A stretch of 64,000 nt of DNA from Deltaproteobacteria bacterium (GCA_021777755.1 JAJYDE010000004.1:62001-126000), one strand, 5' to 3'; counted from the stretch's first letter, positions 53,951-62,040 are shown. Notes: a model not told the origin generated them from the letters alone. Made by a program: numbers and translations.

Positions 53951-54780
53951 ATGCGTCCCCCCTGGAATTTCCTGAAGACAAGGGAAACCGCGTAGGTCGA
54001 AGCGGCAAGTGTTGCGATGTAAAAGCCCGCCGGCAGAGGACGCACAGCTCCATAGAAGGCCAGGACAAGCCCGAGCCAGGTGATGGCGACCGCCATGAGG
54101 GCCGAAAGGGCTACCGCCCGGGCCGGGCGGTTGGTGAAGTTCACCGCCGCCGCCGCCGGAGCTATCAGCAGGGAGGCGGAAAGAAGGATGCCGACCAGGA
54201 GCACGCATACGGCCGTCGTAAGGGCGACAATGGCCAAAAAGGCGACCGAGAGTGCGCGCATGGGCACCCCCCTGGCTTCAGCGCCCGCCGGATCAATGGA
54301 GGCGAACAGCAGCGGCCGGTGCACGAGGGCAAGTACCCCGAGCGCGGTGGCGCAACACGCCGTCGCAAGCAGTATGTCGGTGGAATTGATGGTCATAATG
54401 GAGCCGAAAAGTATGTTTATACCGCTCATGGCGTGCGTGGCGCTGCTTCGCGAGTAGAGCCCGAGGAAAAGGACGCCAAGGCCCAGGGCAAAAGAGAGCA
54501 CCATGCCGATCTCCACGTCCCGCCCCCGCGCCCGGTCCCCCAGTATGCCCAGTCCCGCGGCCGCCAGAAGCGAGAAGGCAAGCATTCCGGCAAGCGAGGC
54601 GACTCCTAGCAGCGCCGCCCCCGTGGCCCCGGCAAATCCGATGTCGGTAAAGGCTTCCGCGGCGAAGGCCTGGGCCCTTAGCACCAGAAAGTAGCCCACG
54701 ATCCCGGCGACAAGCCCGACGAGCCCGCCACCCAAAAACGCGTGGGCCAACATTTGAGAGCCGAACAGAACCTTCAGCAT
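53947..54780 (-). CDS. znuB: Zinc-type ABC transporter permease, second copy
   Basis: This 277-residue membrane protein of the ABC-3 (ZnuB/MntB) family has about eight helices and the QAFAAEAFTDIGFAGATGAAL loop. It is the second of two adjacent permease genes and differs clearly from the first, so the channel may be a heterodimer. ATG 54780 overlaps the first permease gene by seven bases and has GGAAG upstream. The zur gene begins at its stop. Confidence 0.88.
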   Translation of the reverse strand: MLKVLFGSQMLAHAFLGGGLVGLVAGIVGYFLVLRAQAFAAEAFTDIGFAGATGAALLGVASLAGMLAFSLLAAAGLGILGDRARGRDVEIGMVLSFALGLGVLFLGLYSRSSATHAMSGINILFGSIMTINSTDILLATACCATALGVLALVHRPLLFASIDPAGAEARGVPMRALSVAFLAIVALTTAVCVLLVGILLSASLLIAPAAAAVNFTNRPARAVALSALMAVAITWLGLVLAFYGAVRPLPAGFYIATLAASTYAVSLVFRKFQGGRI

Positions 54781-55685
54781 CTGGCTTCCGTTTTTTTCCA
54801 ATTTTCCCCGGTGTTCACAATTCCTCTGGGAACATGTTCATGGAGAACCTTCTGAGGCAAGGCCGCAAGCCTTCCCTTTTTTCGGAAAAACATCCTCACC
54901 GGCATATACACAAGAAAAGAGATGGAGGCGATAAAAAAGCTCACCGGCCAGTCCCCGCTAAGACCCGCCAGGCTCACCCCGGCAACCATGTAGGCCACCC
55001 CCAGCATCGCGGATATGAGGATCGCGCGGCAAGGACCGCTGGTAAGCCTGCTTGCGGTAGCTCCCGGCCCGACCAGCAGCGTGAACACCAGTAGAGACCC
55101 CACCACCTGCACGGCAAGCGAAACGGTCACCGCAACGATCATCAGAAACATCAAAGTGAGCAGCCGAACCGGAACTCCCTTGGCCTCGGCCACAAAGGGA
55201 TCGAACATGATGAACAGAAGGGGGCGAAACATGACAAGCACCAGGCAAACAGAGACAAGACTCATAATAGCGGTGAAAATCACATCGCTACGCGTTATGC
55301 CCAAAACGGTCCCGAACAGAATGCTGTAGACCCGCTCGGCATATCCGCCGTAGAGCGAAAGAAACATCAGCCCCAGCCCCAGGGCGAAAGTCATTACAAC
55401 TCCGATTGCGACATCGCGTTCGCGAGGCTCCCGTCCCCCGGCGTTAATGGCCGCGGCGGCCAGAATCGTCATCACAAAAAGCCCGTAGACGGGTCTGACG
55501 CCGAAAAACACCGCCCCCGCCGCGCCGGCAAAGCCGATGTTGGGAAGAGCATGCCCTGCGAAGGTGTATCCCCCCTCGATCAGAAAATAGCCGACCACCG
55601 AGGCCGCAAGGGCGATGAATATGCCGCTTAGAAGCGCGTTCTGCAGGAACTCGAAACGATAGAGGGCGATAATCGAATGAAACAT
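54774..55685 (-). CDS. znuB: Zinc-type ABC transporter permease, first copy
   Basis: This 303-residue membrane protein belongs to the ABC-3 permease family with about eight helices and the typical GYTFAGHALPNIGFAGAAGAV loop. It pairs with the second permease and the ATPase gene that overlaps it by one base. The C-terminus has a basic tail (FFRKKGRLAALPQKVL). It should form the membrane channel of a high-affinity zinc (or manganese) importer. Confidence 0.9.
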   Translation of the reverse strand: MFHSIIALYRFEFLQNALLSGIFIALAASVVGYFLIEGGYTFAGHALPNIGFAGAAGAVFFGVRPVYGLFVMTILAAAAINAGGREPRERDVAIGVVMTFALGLGLMFLSLYGGYAERVYSILFGTVLGITRSDVIFTAIMSLVSVCLVLVMFRPLLFIMFDPFVAEAKGVPVRLLTLMFLMIVAVTVSLAVQVVGSLLVFTLLVGPGATASRLTSGPCRAILISAMLGVAYMVAGVSLAGLSGDWPVSFFIASISFLVYMPVRMFFRKKGRLAALPQKVLHEHVPRGIVNTGENWKKTEARC

Positions 55686-56461
55686 CAGGTTTCAACTCCC
55701 AGGACAAACTTTTTCCCCATCGCTTCAACCACATCCACCGGATGGTTGTATAGCGAACTGAGGGTTTCCCGCGTGATCACGCTTTGCGGCGCGCCTATGG
55801 CGCTTCTGCCGTTTGCCAGGTAGAGCACCCGGTCGATGTGGGGCAAAAGCGGATTGATGTCGTGAGTGACAAGCATCACCGCAACCCGGCGGGAAACGCG
55901 GAGCCTGCCCACAAGGCCGATGATTTCCCGGGCCGCGGCCATGTCGAGGTTTGCCAGCGGCTCATCGAGCAAAACAAGCCCGGGGTTGGAGATAAGAACC
56001 TGGGCAAGCGAGAGCTTCTGCCGTTCCCCTCCGGAAAGCTCTCCGACGGGCGCCTCGGCGTACCCGGCCGCGCCCACCTCCTCGATCACCCGGTCAATTA
56101 GCTCTCTGCGCTTCCGGCTCGGAAAACCCGGCCCGAAACGATGCCCGTCGAGCCCGAAGCCCACCAGGTCTCGGGCCCGCACACCAAAGTTGGTGTCAAG
56201 CGTTCTGAATTGCGGCGCATAACCGATTGCGGGATTACCGCGGCGGGGCTTGCGGCCAAATACCCAAACCTCTCCGGCCTCGGGCCGAACAAGGCCCAAG
56301 AGGAGCTTTAAAAGAGTCGTCTTTCCCGCGCCGTTGGGACCGAGAACGGCTATGAATTCACCGTTTTCAATCGCAAAGGTCATCTCCTCCTGGATCACCC
56401 GCCCCGCAAAACCGATGCGAACCTCACGCAAAAAAACCGGATTTTCAGCTTCAAGGCTCAT
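55685..56461 (-). CDS. znuC: Zinc-type ABC transporter ATPase
   Basis: This 258-residue ATPase has Walker A GPNGAGKTT, the signature LSGGERQKL and Walker B LVLLDEP, then the switch His in MLVTHDINPLLPHID. ATG 56461 is chosen because the MSLEAEN start lines up with family length and overlaps the upstream binding-protein gene by 11 bp; the longer frame is not family-like. It powers the two permeases. Confidence 0.92.
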   Translation of the reverse strand: MSLEAENPVFLREVRIGFAGRVIQEEMTFAIENGEFIAVLGPNGAGKTTLLKLLLGLVRPEAGEVWVFGRKPRRGNPAIGYAPQFRTLDTNFGVRARDLVGFGLDGHRFGPGFPSRKRRELIDRVIEEVGAAGYAEAPVGELSGGERQKLSLAQVLISNPGLVLLDEPLANLDMAAAREIIGLVGRLRVSRRVAVMLVTHDINPLLPHIDRVLYLANGRSAIGAPQSVITRETLSSLYNHPVDVVEAMGKKFVLGVET

Positions 56462-57386
56462 CGCCCAACGCTCCACTGATAGCTGCCATCTGCCCCAGCA
56501 TCCATGACTGATAGGTTTTGCCCGGAGGCATCGTTTCGCTAACCTCCACAACCGGCACCGAAGACGCCTTCGCCAACTCCTCGAGTCTTGCGGTAAAGCG
56601 GTCCGCGGTCTGCCGGTTTATAACCAGAAGGCGCACCTTTTTATCCTTCACCTGCTCCCCGGCGATCAGCATCGTATCGGCGGGCGGATCGATCCCCTGG
56701 GCGACAGCTTTTTGAAATTCGAACGGGGTCAATACCTTGAGGCCCATCGGGAGGGCCTGGTACATAAATATCGGCTCGGTAAGAGCAATGGGCGTTCCGG
56801 AAAAGCGCTTGGAAATCCGGTCGATTTTTGCCGCGATTCCGTCCAGGCTTGCCGTAAAGGTGCGCAGGTTACTTTCGAACCGGGCGGCCCGCGACGGGCA
56901 AAGCTTCCTTAGAGCCTCCGTCACGGCCGCGGCCAGCGCTTTCATGTCTTCCACGCTGTACCAGACGTGTTCGTTATCAGAAAGCTTCACAGGAGAAATG
57001 TCCCAGCCATTTATCACCAGCCGTCCCGACTTTGGCGAGGCCGACAGAAGCTTTTTCATCCACTCGTCGTATCCGCCCCCGTTTTCGATAACCAGGTCCG
57101 CGGTCGCAACCTCTTCGGCGTCCCTTACGCTCGGTTCGTATTCGTGCGGATCGATACCGGGCTCGGAAAGAATGCTTCGCACCTCGATCCCCGGCCCCGC
57201 CAGCTGAGCGGCAATGTTTTGGTAGAAGTTTTCCGCCGCCACTATCCTGAGGGTGCCGCAAGAGCTCGTCGCGGCCCTGGTTTTGAAGGGGGCCCAAAAC
57301 AGAAAAAGGGCCGCCATTGCCGCGGCAAACAAGATCCGGGGCTGCGGGAGGTGCCCTGAAGCGGCGAAATCGGCTGCTTCGACCAT
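56451..57386 (-). CDS. znuA: Zinc-type ABC transporter binding protein
   Basis: This 311-residue periplasmic protein has an N-terminal signal or membrane anchor (FAAAMAALFLFWAPF) and a cluster A-I binding fold. Metal ligands appear as His in IDPHEYEPSV and in DNEHVWYS, with the acidic DPPADTMLIAGE later. A His-rich loop, common in ZnuA, is absent, so manganese is possible. ATG 57386 has GAGGA eight bases upstream. It is the first gene of the operon, 21 bp after a perfect palindrome. Confidence 0.88.
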   Translation of the reverse strand: MVEAADFAASGHLPQPRILFAAAMAALFLFWAPFKTRAATSSCGTLRIVAAENFYQNIAAQLAGPGIEVRSILSEPGIDPHEYEPSVRDAEEVATADLVIENGGGYDEWMKKLLSASPKSGRLVINGWDISPVKLSDNEHVWYSVEDMKALAAAVTEALRKLCPSRAARFESNLRTFTASLDGIAAKIDRISKRFSGTPIALTEPIFMYQALPMGLKVLTPFEFQKAVAQGIDPPADTMLIAGEQVKDKKVRLLVINRQTADRFTARLEELAKASSVPVVEVSETMPPGKTYQSWMLGQMAAISGALGDEP

Positions 57387-57406
57387 GAGAAGAGTCCTCA
57401 AAAAAT

Positions 57407-57437
57407 GGGGTTAATGATACATGATATCATTAACCCC
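57407..57437. promoter_or_regulatory. 31-bp palindromic operator before znuA (Zur/Fur box)
   Basis: GGGGTTAATGATA-CATGA-TATCATTAACCCC is a perfect 13-base inverted repeat with a five-base spacer, 21 bp before the znuA start codon. ATGATATCAT is also a palindrome. The pattern suits Fur-family binding, and the operon encodes a Zur-like protein. Confidence 0.85.
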
Positions 57438-57563
57438 GATAATAGCCACCCTTGCCCCAAAGGTCAATGAAGTTTGCGCAGGCAAAGGGGGGAAAGGATT
57501 TTTGAAACTTTTTGCAACAGGGGTTGCTAAATCCGCCCGGAGATTATATAAGGGAGCTCTTTG

Positions 57564-57637
57564 GCCCCCGTAGCTCAGGTGGATAGAGCACGAGATTCCT
57601 AATCTCGGTGCCGGGTGTTCGAATCACCCCGGGGGCA
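57564..57637 (+). tRNA. tRNA-Arg (anticodon CCT)
   Basis: The cloverleaf folds fully: acceptor GCCCCCG with CGGGGGC and discriminator A, D-arm GCTC...GAGC, anticodon stem CGAGA with TCTCG around loop TTCCTAA (anticodon CCT), and T-arm GGGTG-TTCGAAT-CACCC. CCA is not encoded. Its 3' half serves as an integration site: two extra copies lie downstream. Confidence 0.97.
57596..57637 (+). repeat. Attachment site copy 1 (tRNA-Arg 3' half)
   Basis: These 42 bases from the anticodon loop to the tRNA end are repeated exactly at 60920-60961 and with one mismatch at 58647-58688. This is the attL-like copy and keeps the tRNA functional. Confidence 0.9.
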
Positions 57638-57644
57638 CTTAATA

Positions 57645-57683
57645 AAATCAGGCACTTACAGAATTGCTCTGCGTGCCTGATTT
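57645..57683. terminator. 11-bp inverted repeat just after tRNA-Arg
   Basis: AAATCAGGCAC and GTGCCTGATTT form an 11-base stem around a 17-base loop, starting eight bases after the tRNA. It could end tRNA transcription, or be part of the integrated element. No T-run beyond TTT follows. Confidence 0.45.
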
Positions 57684-57771
57684 AGTGGCTACGTTTTGGC
57701 TACGATCTGGCACCGAGACTCGCTTGCTGGAAAAATAAAAATGGCTGGAATTTTGCTCCTCTGCCATTTTA

Positions 57772-58032
57772 TCATTTTGTTAATCCGTGCTTGTCCATCA
57801 GATCCTTTGTCACCTCAAATTCCTCTCCGGATTTTCCGGCTTCATAAGCCTCACTCATTAAATCCACAATCTTGTATACAAATTTCAAATCTCGTCCCAA
57901 GCTGAAATCTTCCGATTCTCCACCATCCCTGACAAAAAGTCTCTCCGTTCCATTGACGATTATGGAGTAGAAATCTTGGTAATCATTTTCCGCCAAACCG
58001 TCCTCGGTTAAGCTGCGTTCGATAATTTTCAT
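57772..58032 (-). CDS. Small unknown protein in first tRNA-Arg element
   Basis: This 86-residue acidic protein is not recognised. It reads MKIIERSLTEDGLAENDYQD and ends EVTKDLMDKHGLTK; it has no signal peptide or membrane helix. ATG 58032 is chosen, with the longer frame from 58083 less likely. It is convergent with the tRNA and divergent from the next small gene. It is AT-rich, as expected for acquired DNA. No function is suggested. Confidence 0.55.
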   Translation of the reverse strand: MKIIERSLTEDGLAENDYQDFYSIIVNGTERLFVRDGGESEDFSLGRDLKFVYKIVDLMSEAYEAGKSGEEFEVTKDLMDKHGLTK

Positions 58033-58175
58033 ACATCTAAACAAAAACCTCGAAATTATGGTAACCTTACCGGAATTCCACAATAGACGAGGCTCTTGTT
58101 TGGTAAGGTTAATAACTTATTAACATTATTACATAAAGACATGAACCTGTGAAGTGAATAAACACGGAGACAATT

Positions 58176-58490
58176 ATGGAGACGTGGGCCGGTAGAAGCG
58201 ATTTTAAATATAGCGGTTCTGTAGAAACCGGTACAGAGATTTTTTACGGGAAAAACAATCGTTACAAAGCCACGGTCACACAAGAGCAATATAGAGCACT
58301 TCTGCAAAAATTTATCAGGAGGGTGGTACCTGTCGGAACATCAAGAACAAATCCTCCGCAGGAAAGCCTTGGGTTTTGGCTGAAAGAGAATGTCACAAAA
58401 ACGGCTATCGCGTCCTACGTTGCTCCGATCCTGATTCATGAAGGGTACGCCAAACGCGATGGAGATCACGACATTCAAATTGTAAAATAG
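58176..58490 (+). CDS. Small unknown protein in first tRNA-Arg element
   Basis: This 104-residue protein is not recognised. It has a YKATVTQEQYRALLQKF segment followed by RRVVPVGTSRT, and a C-terminal SYVAPILIHEGYAKRDGD, which together look like a small winged or mixed alpha/beta domain. There is no signal peptide. It diverges from the 86-residue gene with a ~140-bp AT-rich gap. The context is a decayed integrative element, so it may be an accessory or regulatory gene. Confidence 0.55.
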   Translation: METWAGRSDFKYSGSVETGTEIFYGKNNRYKATVTQEQYRALLQKFIRRVVPVGTSRTNPPQESLGFWLKENVTKTAIASYVAPILIHEGYAKRDGDHDIQIVK

Positions 58491-58509
58491 GAAAAGGGTG
58501 ATAGAGACC

Positions 58510-58529
58510 GGCTACGTTTTTGCTACGAT
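58510..58529. repeat. GGCTACG direct-repeat motif, second copy
   Basis: GGCTACGTTTTTGCTACGAT here matches GGCTACGTTTTGGCTACGAT at 57687-57706 with one mismatch. The two copies lie inside the first element, about 50 bp from the tRNA and about 120 bp before the second att copy. They resemble integrase arm-type sites. Confidence 0.6.
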
Positions 58530-58646
58530 TTACTTTCCGAAATTGTGCTTTTAGGGCTTGTGTTTTCCCAAGGATTCCTAGGCTAAAATGCCTTGCAGTC
58601 TGTCTTTGAGCGTGTTACGGCGAAATAAAAAAAGAGCTTATCGCTC

Positions 58647-58740
58647 TTCCTAATCTCGGTGCCGGGTGTTCGAAGCACCCCGGGGGCATGACAGGCATTT
58701 TGGAAGTTACGCCTTCCTGGAGGCCGCAATCCTTTCCCGC
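58647..58740 (+). repeat. Attachment site copy 2 with 52-bp flank
   Basis: These 94 bases match 60920-61013 with three mismatches. The first 42 repeat the tRNA 3' half (one mismatch); the rest (ATGACAGG... to CCCGC) is the probable original downstream flank of the tRNA gene. Confidence 0.9.
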
Positions 58741-58956
58741 TTTGCCGGTATGCTGAGCCTGCTTTTCAGTTGTGTCCTCCACGCTGGCTGTGATATTCAA
58801 ACACTTGCCACGGGTCTAACAGCCGCTCATTATCAGCTTCCTTGCCGAGGCTCAAACTAACATGGTGGCTCGCTGTATACCCCCATATCATTGGCTGCAT
58901 GGCTTGGTGCTGGGCGAAGTGCACGGAAACGGGCGAAGCGGAAGCGAAATTATCGA

Positions 58957-59601
58957 ATGAGTGCGCTCGAAAAAACTCTCATCTATCGTTTGGTTCATAT
59001 TGCGAACCTTGCCATTTTGCTCCAGAGGGGCGGACTTTGCGCTCCCCTTCATGAGCCGAGCGACGGAATGGTTTACAAAAAAATTCACAACGCTGAAATT
59101 CAGAATCATCGGTAAGTGAAACCTATCCCGTGTGGGCCTGGCGGTAGGATTCACGACTACGTCCCATTCTATTTTTGCACCCGCTCTCCGATGCTGTACA
59201 TCCTCAACAAAGGTGGGGTAGAAGGCTATAGCGAGGGGCAAGAACCTTTGATTTACCTCGTAACGACCGCCCAGAAGGTGGCCGAAAATGGAGTCCCTTT
59301 CGTTTTTTCAGACGGTCACGGCATAGCCAGCTTCACCGATTGGTATTGTGATTTGGCGGATCTGAATAAAATTGACTGGGAGGTTATCCAGTCGAGGTAC
59401 TGGGCTGACACCCTTGAAGATGGAGATCGAAAGCGGAGAAGGCAGGCTGAGTTTCTCATCCACCGCTTCTGCCCATGGTCCTTGATATTGGGAATTGCCG
59501 TATTAAATGATAAAATGAAGAAGCAAGTCGAAGCAATTTTGGCGCGTTTCCCTGGCGAAAAGCGCATACAGGTAGTGGTTAAGACAGATTGGTACTACTA
59601 A
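58957..59601 (+). pseudogene. darT: DarT DNA ADP-ribosyltransferase toxin, interrupted by TAA
   Basis: The frame encodes a DarT-family toxin (DUF4433), which ADP-ribosylates thymidine in single-stranded DNA. The N-terminal part starts at ATG 58957 with TLIYRLVHIANLAILLQRGG. TAA at 59113-59115 interrupts it after AEIQNHR. The same frame then continues VKPIPCGPGGRIHDYVPFYF, CTRSPMLYILNKGG and ends with the catalytic-Glu helix RQAEFLIHRF. The GTG at 59116 could start a 161-residue remnant lacking the NAD-binding His segment. The toxin is therefore probably inactive. Its antitoxin darG follows 22 bp later. Confidence 0.87.
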
Positions 59602-59623
59602 CCCAAACTGGAAGGAGGCTCAC

Positions 59624-60667
59624 ATGATTCAGATGGCAAGCGGGAACCTCCTCATGGCTAAGACCGAAGCCTTGGTAAATACTGTCAACTGCGTAGGATT
59701 TATGGGGAAAGGTATTGCCCTGCAATTCAAGAAGGCTTTCCCTGATAATTTTAGAGCCTACGAACAGGCATGCAGAGCGGGCCGAGTTCAACCTGGTCGG
59801 ATGTTCGTTTTCCAGACCGGCGCGATGTTTAACCCGAAACTTATCATTAATTTCCCCACCAAACGGCATTGGAAGGGGAACTCTCGGATGGAAGATATAG
59901 AGTCCGGCCTGAAAGCGTTGATCGAGGAAGTAAAAGACCGAAACATCAGGTCCATAGCTATCCCCCCCCTGGGTTGCGGTTTGGGGGGACTCAAGTGGAG
60001 CAATGTTCGATCAATGATTGAGGAAGCATTCGCCGGGGTACCCGATGTGGAAGTTAAGCTGTATTCTCCTACGGGTGCTCCTGATGCTGCGTCAATGCCG
60101 GTTAATACGCAAAAACCGAAAATGACTCCTGCAAGGGCGCTACTCATCAAGCTGATGGATCAGTACGCTAAGCTTGATTATCGGCTTTCCCTTCTGGAAA
60201 TCCAAAAACTGGCCTATTTCCTTCAGGAATCGGGAGAACGCTTGAAGCTTAATTACGATACCGGGACTTATGGACCGTATGCTCCAAATCTCAACAAAGT
60301 CCTGGAGATCCTGGAGGGGCATTATATTCGGGGTTACGGGGACAATCAAAAACCTGACGTTCTAGTCAAACTTCTTCCTGGAGCGCCAGCGGCGGCTGAC
60401 GATTTTCTGCAAAATCATGAGGAGTCACGGCAAAGGCTCGACAGGGTTGGTGAGCTTATTACCGGATTCGAAACACCTTACGGAATGGAGTTGCTGGCCT
60501 CAACTCATTGGGTTGCGACACATGCCGTTAGCAAGGCATCAAACGTTGAATCGGCCATTCTTCAGATTCACGAATGGACTGATCGGAAAAGAAGGATGTT
60601 CCAGGAGAAACATATCCGAGTAGCCTGGGGTCGCTTGCAGGAAGAAGGGTGGATAGCTTCGGCATGA
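59624..60667 (+). CDS. darG: DarG macrodomain antitoxin
   Basis: This 347-residue protein has an N-terminal macro domain (about 1-150; NTVNCVGFMGKGIALQFKKAFP and IPPLGCGLGGLKW) that removes ADP-ribose from DNA, and a C-terminal domain (about 170-345) that binds and blocks DarT in characterised systems. GGAGG precedes ATG 59624. The gene is intact although darT is interrupted. A lone DarG would be harmless and might still counter DarT activity from other elements, which is speculation. Confidence 0.92.
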   Translation: MIQMASGNLLMAKTEALVNTVNCVGFMGKGIALQFKKAFPDNFRAYEQACRAGRVQPGRMFVFQTGAMFNPKLIINFPTKRHWKGNSRMEDIESGLKALIEEVKDRNIRSIAIPPLGCGLGGLKWSNVRSMIEEAFAGVPDVEVKLYSPTGAPDAASMPVNTQKPKMTPARALLIKLMDQYAKLDYRLSLLEIQKLAYFLQESGERLKLNYDTGTYGPYAPNLNKVLEILEGHYIRGYGDNQKPDVLVKLLPGAPAAADDFLQNHEESRQRLDRVGELITGFETPYGMELLASTHWVATHAVSKASNVESAILQIHEWTDRKRRMFQEKHIRVAWGRLQEEGWIASA

Positions 60668-60919
60668 ATTCCGATGAGGCCGACCCCGTCGGGAAATCTT
60701 TTGCTGACCATTGACATGATCGATATCGGGTCGAGAAGGATAACGAGGAATGCGGCGGAAGGGTTCCCACCGATTTTTTGGTGTGGGGTTTGGTGTGTGG
60801 AAATCGTTCCAAAATGGGCAAAACTATGCAAAAATGTGGAAAATCTGCTAAACGAAAAATCCTGTAATTCCCATGATTTCCTTATTTATTAAGGAGGTAA
60901 AGAAGGTCAGGGTTGAATT

Positions 60920-61013
60920 TTCCTAATCTCGGTGCCGGGTGTTCGAATCACCCCGGGGGCATGACAGGTATTTTGGAAGTTAGGCCTTCCTGGAGGCCGC
61001 AATCCTTTCCCGC
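60920..61013 (+). repeat. Attachment site copy 3 with 52-bp flank
   Basis: These 94 bases match 58647-58740 with three mismatches and their first 42 are identical to the tRNA-Arg 3' half. This is the attR-like end, after which chromosome-like sequence resumes. Confidence 0.9.
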
Positions 61014-61326
61014 AGAGGTTGGTTTTTAAAGTCCGCTTTTGGAAATCAAGATTTTGCGGCGGAAAGCATGCGGTCCAGGCCGATCGTAATCAAGTCGTTA
61101 TAATTGCAGGGATAAAACCTGCTTCAGGGTATGCTGGCTACCCGATTCATCCCCCCCTAAATCCCCATTGCACAGGAACCATATTCATATTATCATTTGT
61201 TAAATTATACGTAAAAGCCAAACTTATCGTGAGATAAGGACGGAAAGCTACGGATCTTCCCCTCCAGTGAAGACCGCCGGGTTGCCAAAATACTTCGCGG
61301 CGTTCACTCGTTTGGAGGGGTGCAAT
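61014..61326. other. Intergenic region downstream of the tRNA-Arg elements
   Basis: This 313-bp gap holds no convincing gene. It is AT-rich near 61180-61230, which may include the promoter of the next gene. A 72-codon plus frame at 61019-61237 has no recognisable features. Confidence 0.5.
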
Positions 61327-62040
61327 ATGAATAAGAAGGTATCAATCAGGCTTTTTCCCACCTTGGGATGCCTCATCATATTCTTAGCGGTTTCCGGGAA
61401 TTGCTTCGCCATTGGTTTCCATGTTAGCGGATCGGCCGGCTTGACAAGCGCGTCCCGACCACTGAACGGACCGGCCTTCAGGCTCGCTCTTCATGATCTT
61501 GGCGCCAGGGCTCCGCATGCCGAGTTTATTCCCGTTGCTCCATCCACCCTCGGGGTTGCCCTTGCCGCCGCTTCCGACGGTGATTTCGCCCCGCGCCCGC
61601 GGCCTGCGGCCGAGGACGGCGGCATATGTTCTCTAATTGCATCAAACATCTCGCAGGCCTTTGACATCGGTAGTGTGGCGGCCCTTTGCCGTGGTGCGGG
61701 TTCGAGCCACTTTGCCGCGGCGGCCGGCGAAAAACGCCTCCCCGTGCCCTCTGCGCTCATTTTGTTGCTGGCCTCGCTCATGGCCTTCATTGGCGCCGGG
61801 CTTCAAAGACAGCGAATGAAATGTGGAAGTCTGCCACTTTATAGCGAGGTTCCCAAGGCTTTAAATTTTACGCCTGGCCACGATGTCCTTTCGCGCACTT
61901 TCTGTAGCGCCGCGGCCCTACCGGCCGAGTGTCGCACTCAGTGTTTCAATTATAAAAAAAGGGGTGCTTTTTCAGCACCCCCAAACGAGTTCGCCTGCCA
62001 ATGGGATGACAGGCAGACGGGAAGCGGCATCGCGAAATAA
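61327..62040 (+). CDS. Exported protein with PEP-CTERM-like segment
   Basis: This 237-codon frame starts with a signal peptide (about 1-28; SIRLFPTLGCLIIFLAVSG). Residues 138-165 read LPVPSALILLLASLMAFIG then a basic QRQRMK end, which is the tripartite pattern of PEP-CTERM sorting signals (VPxPSA motif, membrane helix, basic cluster). About 70 further residues follow, unlike known PEP-CTERM proteins, and cross a minus-strand terminator. One base change, TGT at 61822-61824 to TGA, would stop it just after the sorting signal. GGAGGGG lies before ATG 61327. A PrsK-like kinase is its neighbour. Confidence 0.6.
   Translation: MNKKVSIRLFPTLGCLIIFLAVSGNCFAIGFHVSGSAGLTSASRPLNGPAFRLALHDLGARAPHAEFIPVAPSTLGVALAAASDGDFAPRPRPAAEDGGICSLIASNISQAFDIGSVAALCRGAGSSHFAAAAGEKRLPVPSALILLLASLMAFIGAGLQRQRMKCGSLPLYSEVPKALNFTPGHDVLSRTFCSAAALPAECRTQCFNYKKRGAFSAPPNEFACQWDDRQTGSGIAK
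61952..61982 (-). terminator. Terminator of the PrsK-like kinase gene
   Basis: On the minus strand GGGGTGC-TGAAAAA-GCACCCC is followed by seven T. It lies about 175 bp after the kinase stop codon at 62156. Confidence 0.85.

Larger units (their letters stand above)
57638..61013. mobile_element. Two tandem decayed integrative elements at tRNA-Arg
   Basis: The region between the tRNA and the last repeat holds two intervals: 57638-58646 with two small unknown genes, and 58741-60919 with darT-darG. Each is bounded by a copy of the tRNA 3' half. No integrase gene remains in either. The first interval has GGCTACG-type direct repeats near both ends, as integrase arm sites would be. The elements are probably no longer mobile by themselves. 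Confidence 0.75.

Noticed and set aside
58615-58800. 61-codon minus-strand frame over attachment site copy 2
   Set aside because: A similar peptide appears at copy 3 only because the 94-bp DNA repeat is duplicated; it has no gene features.
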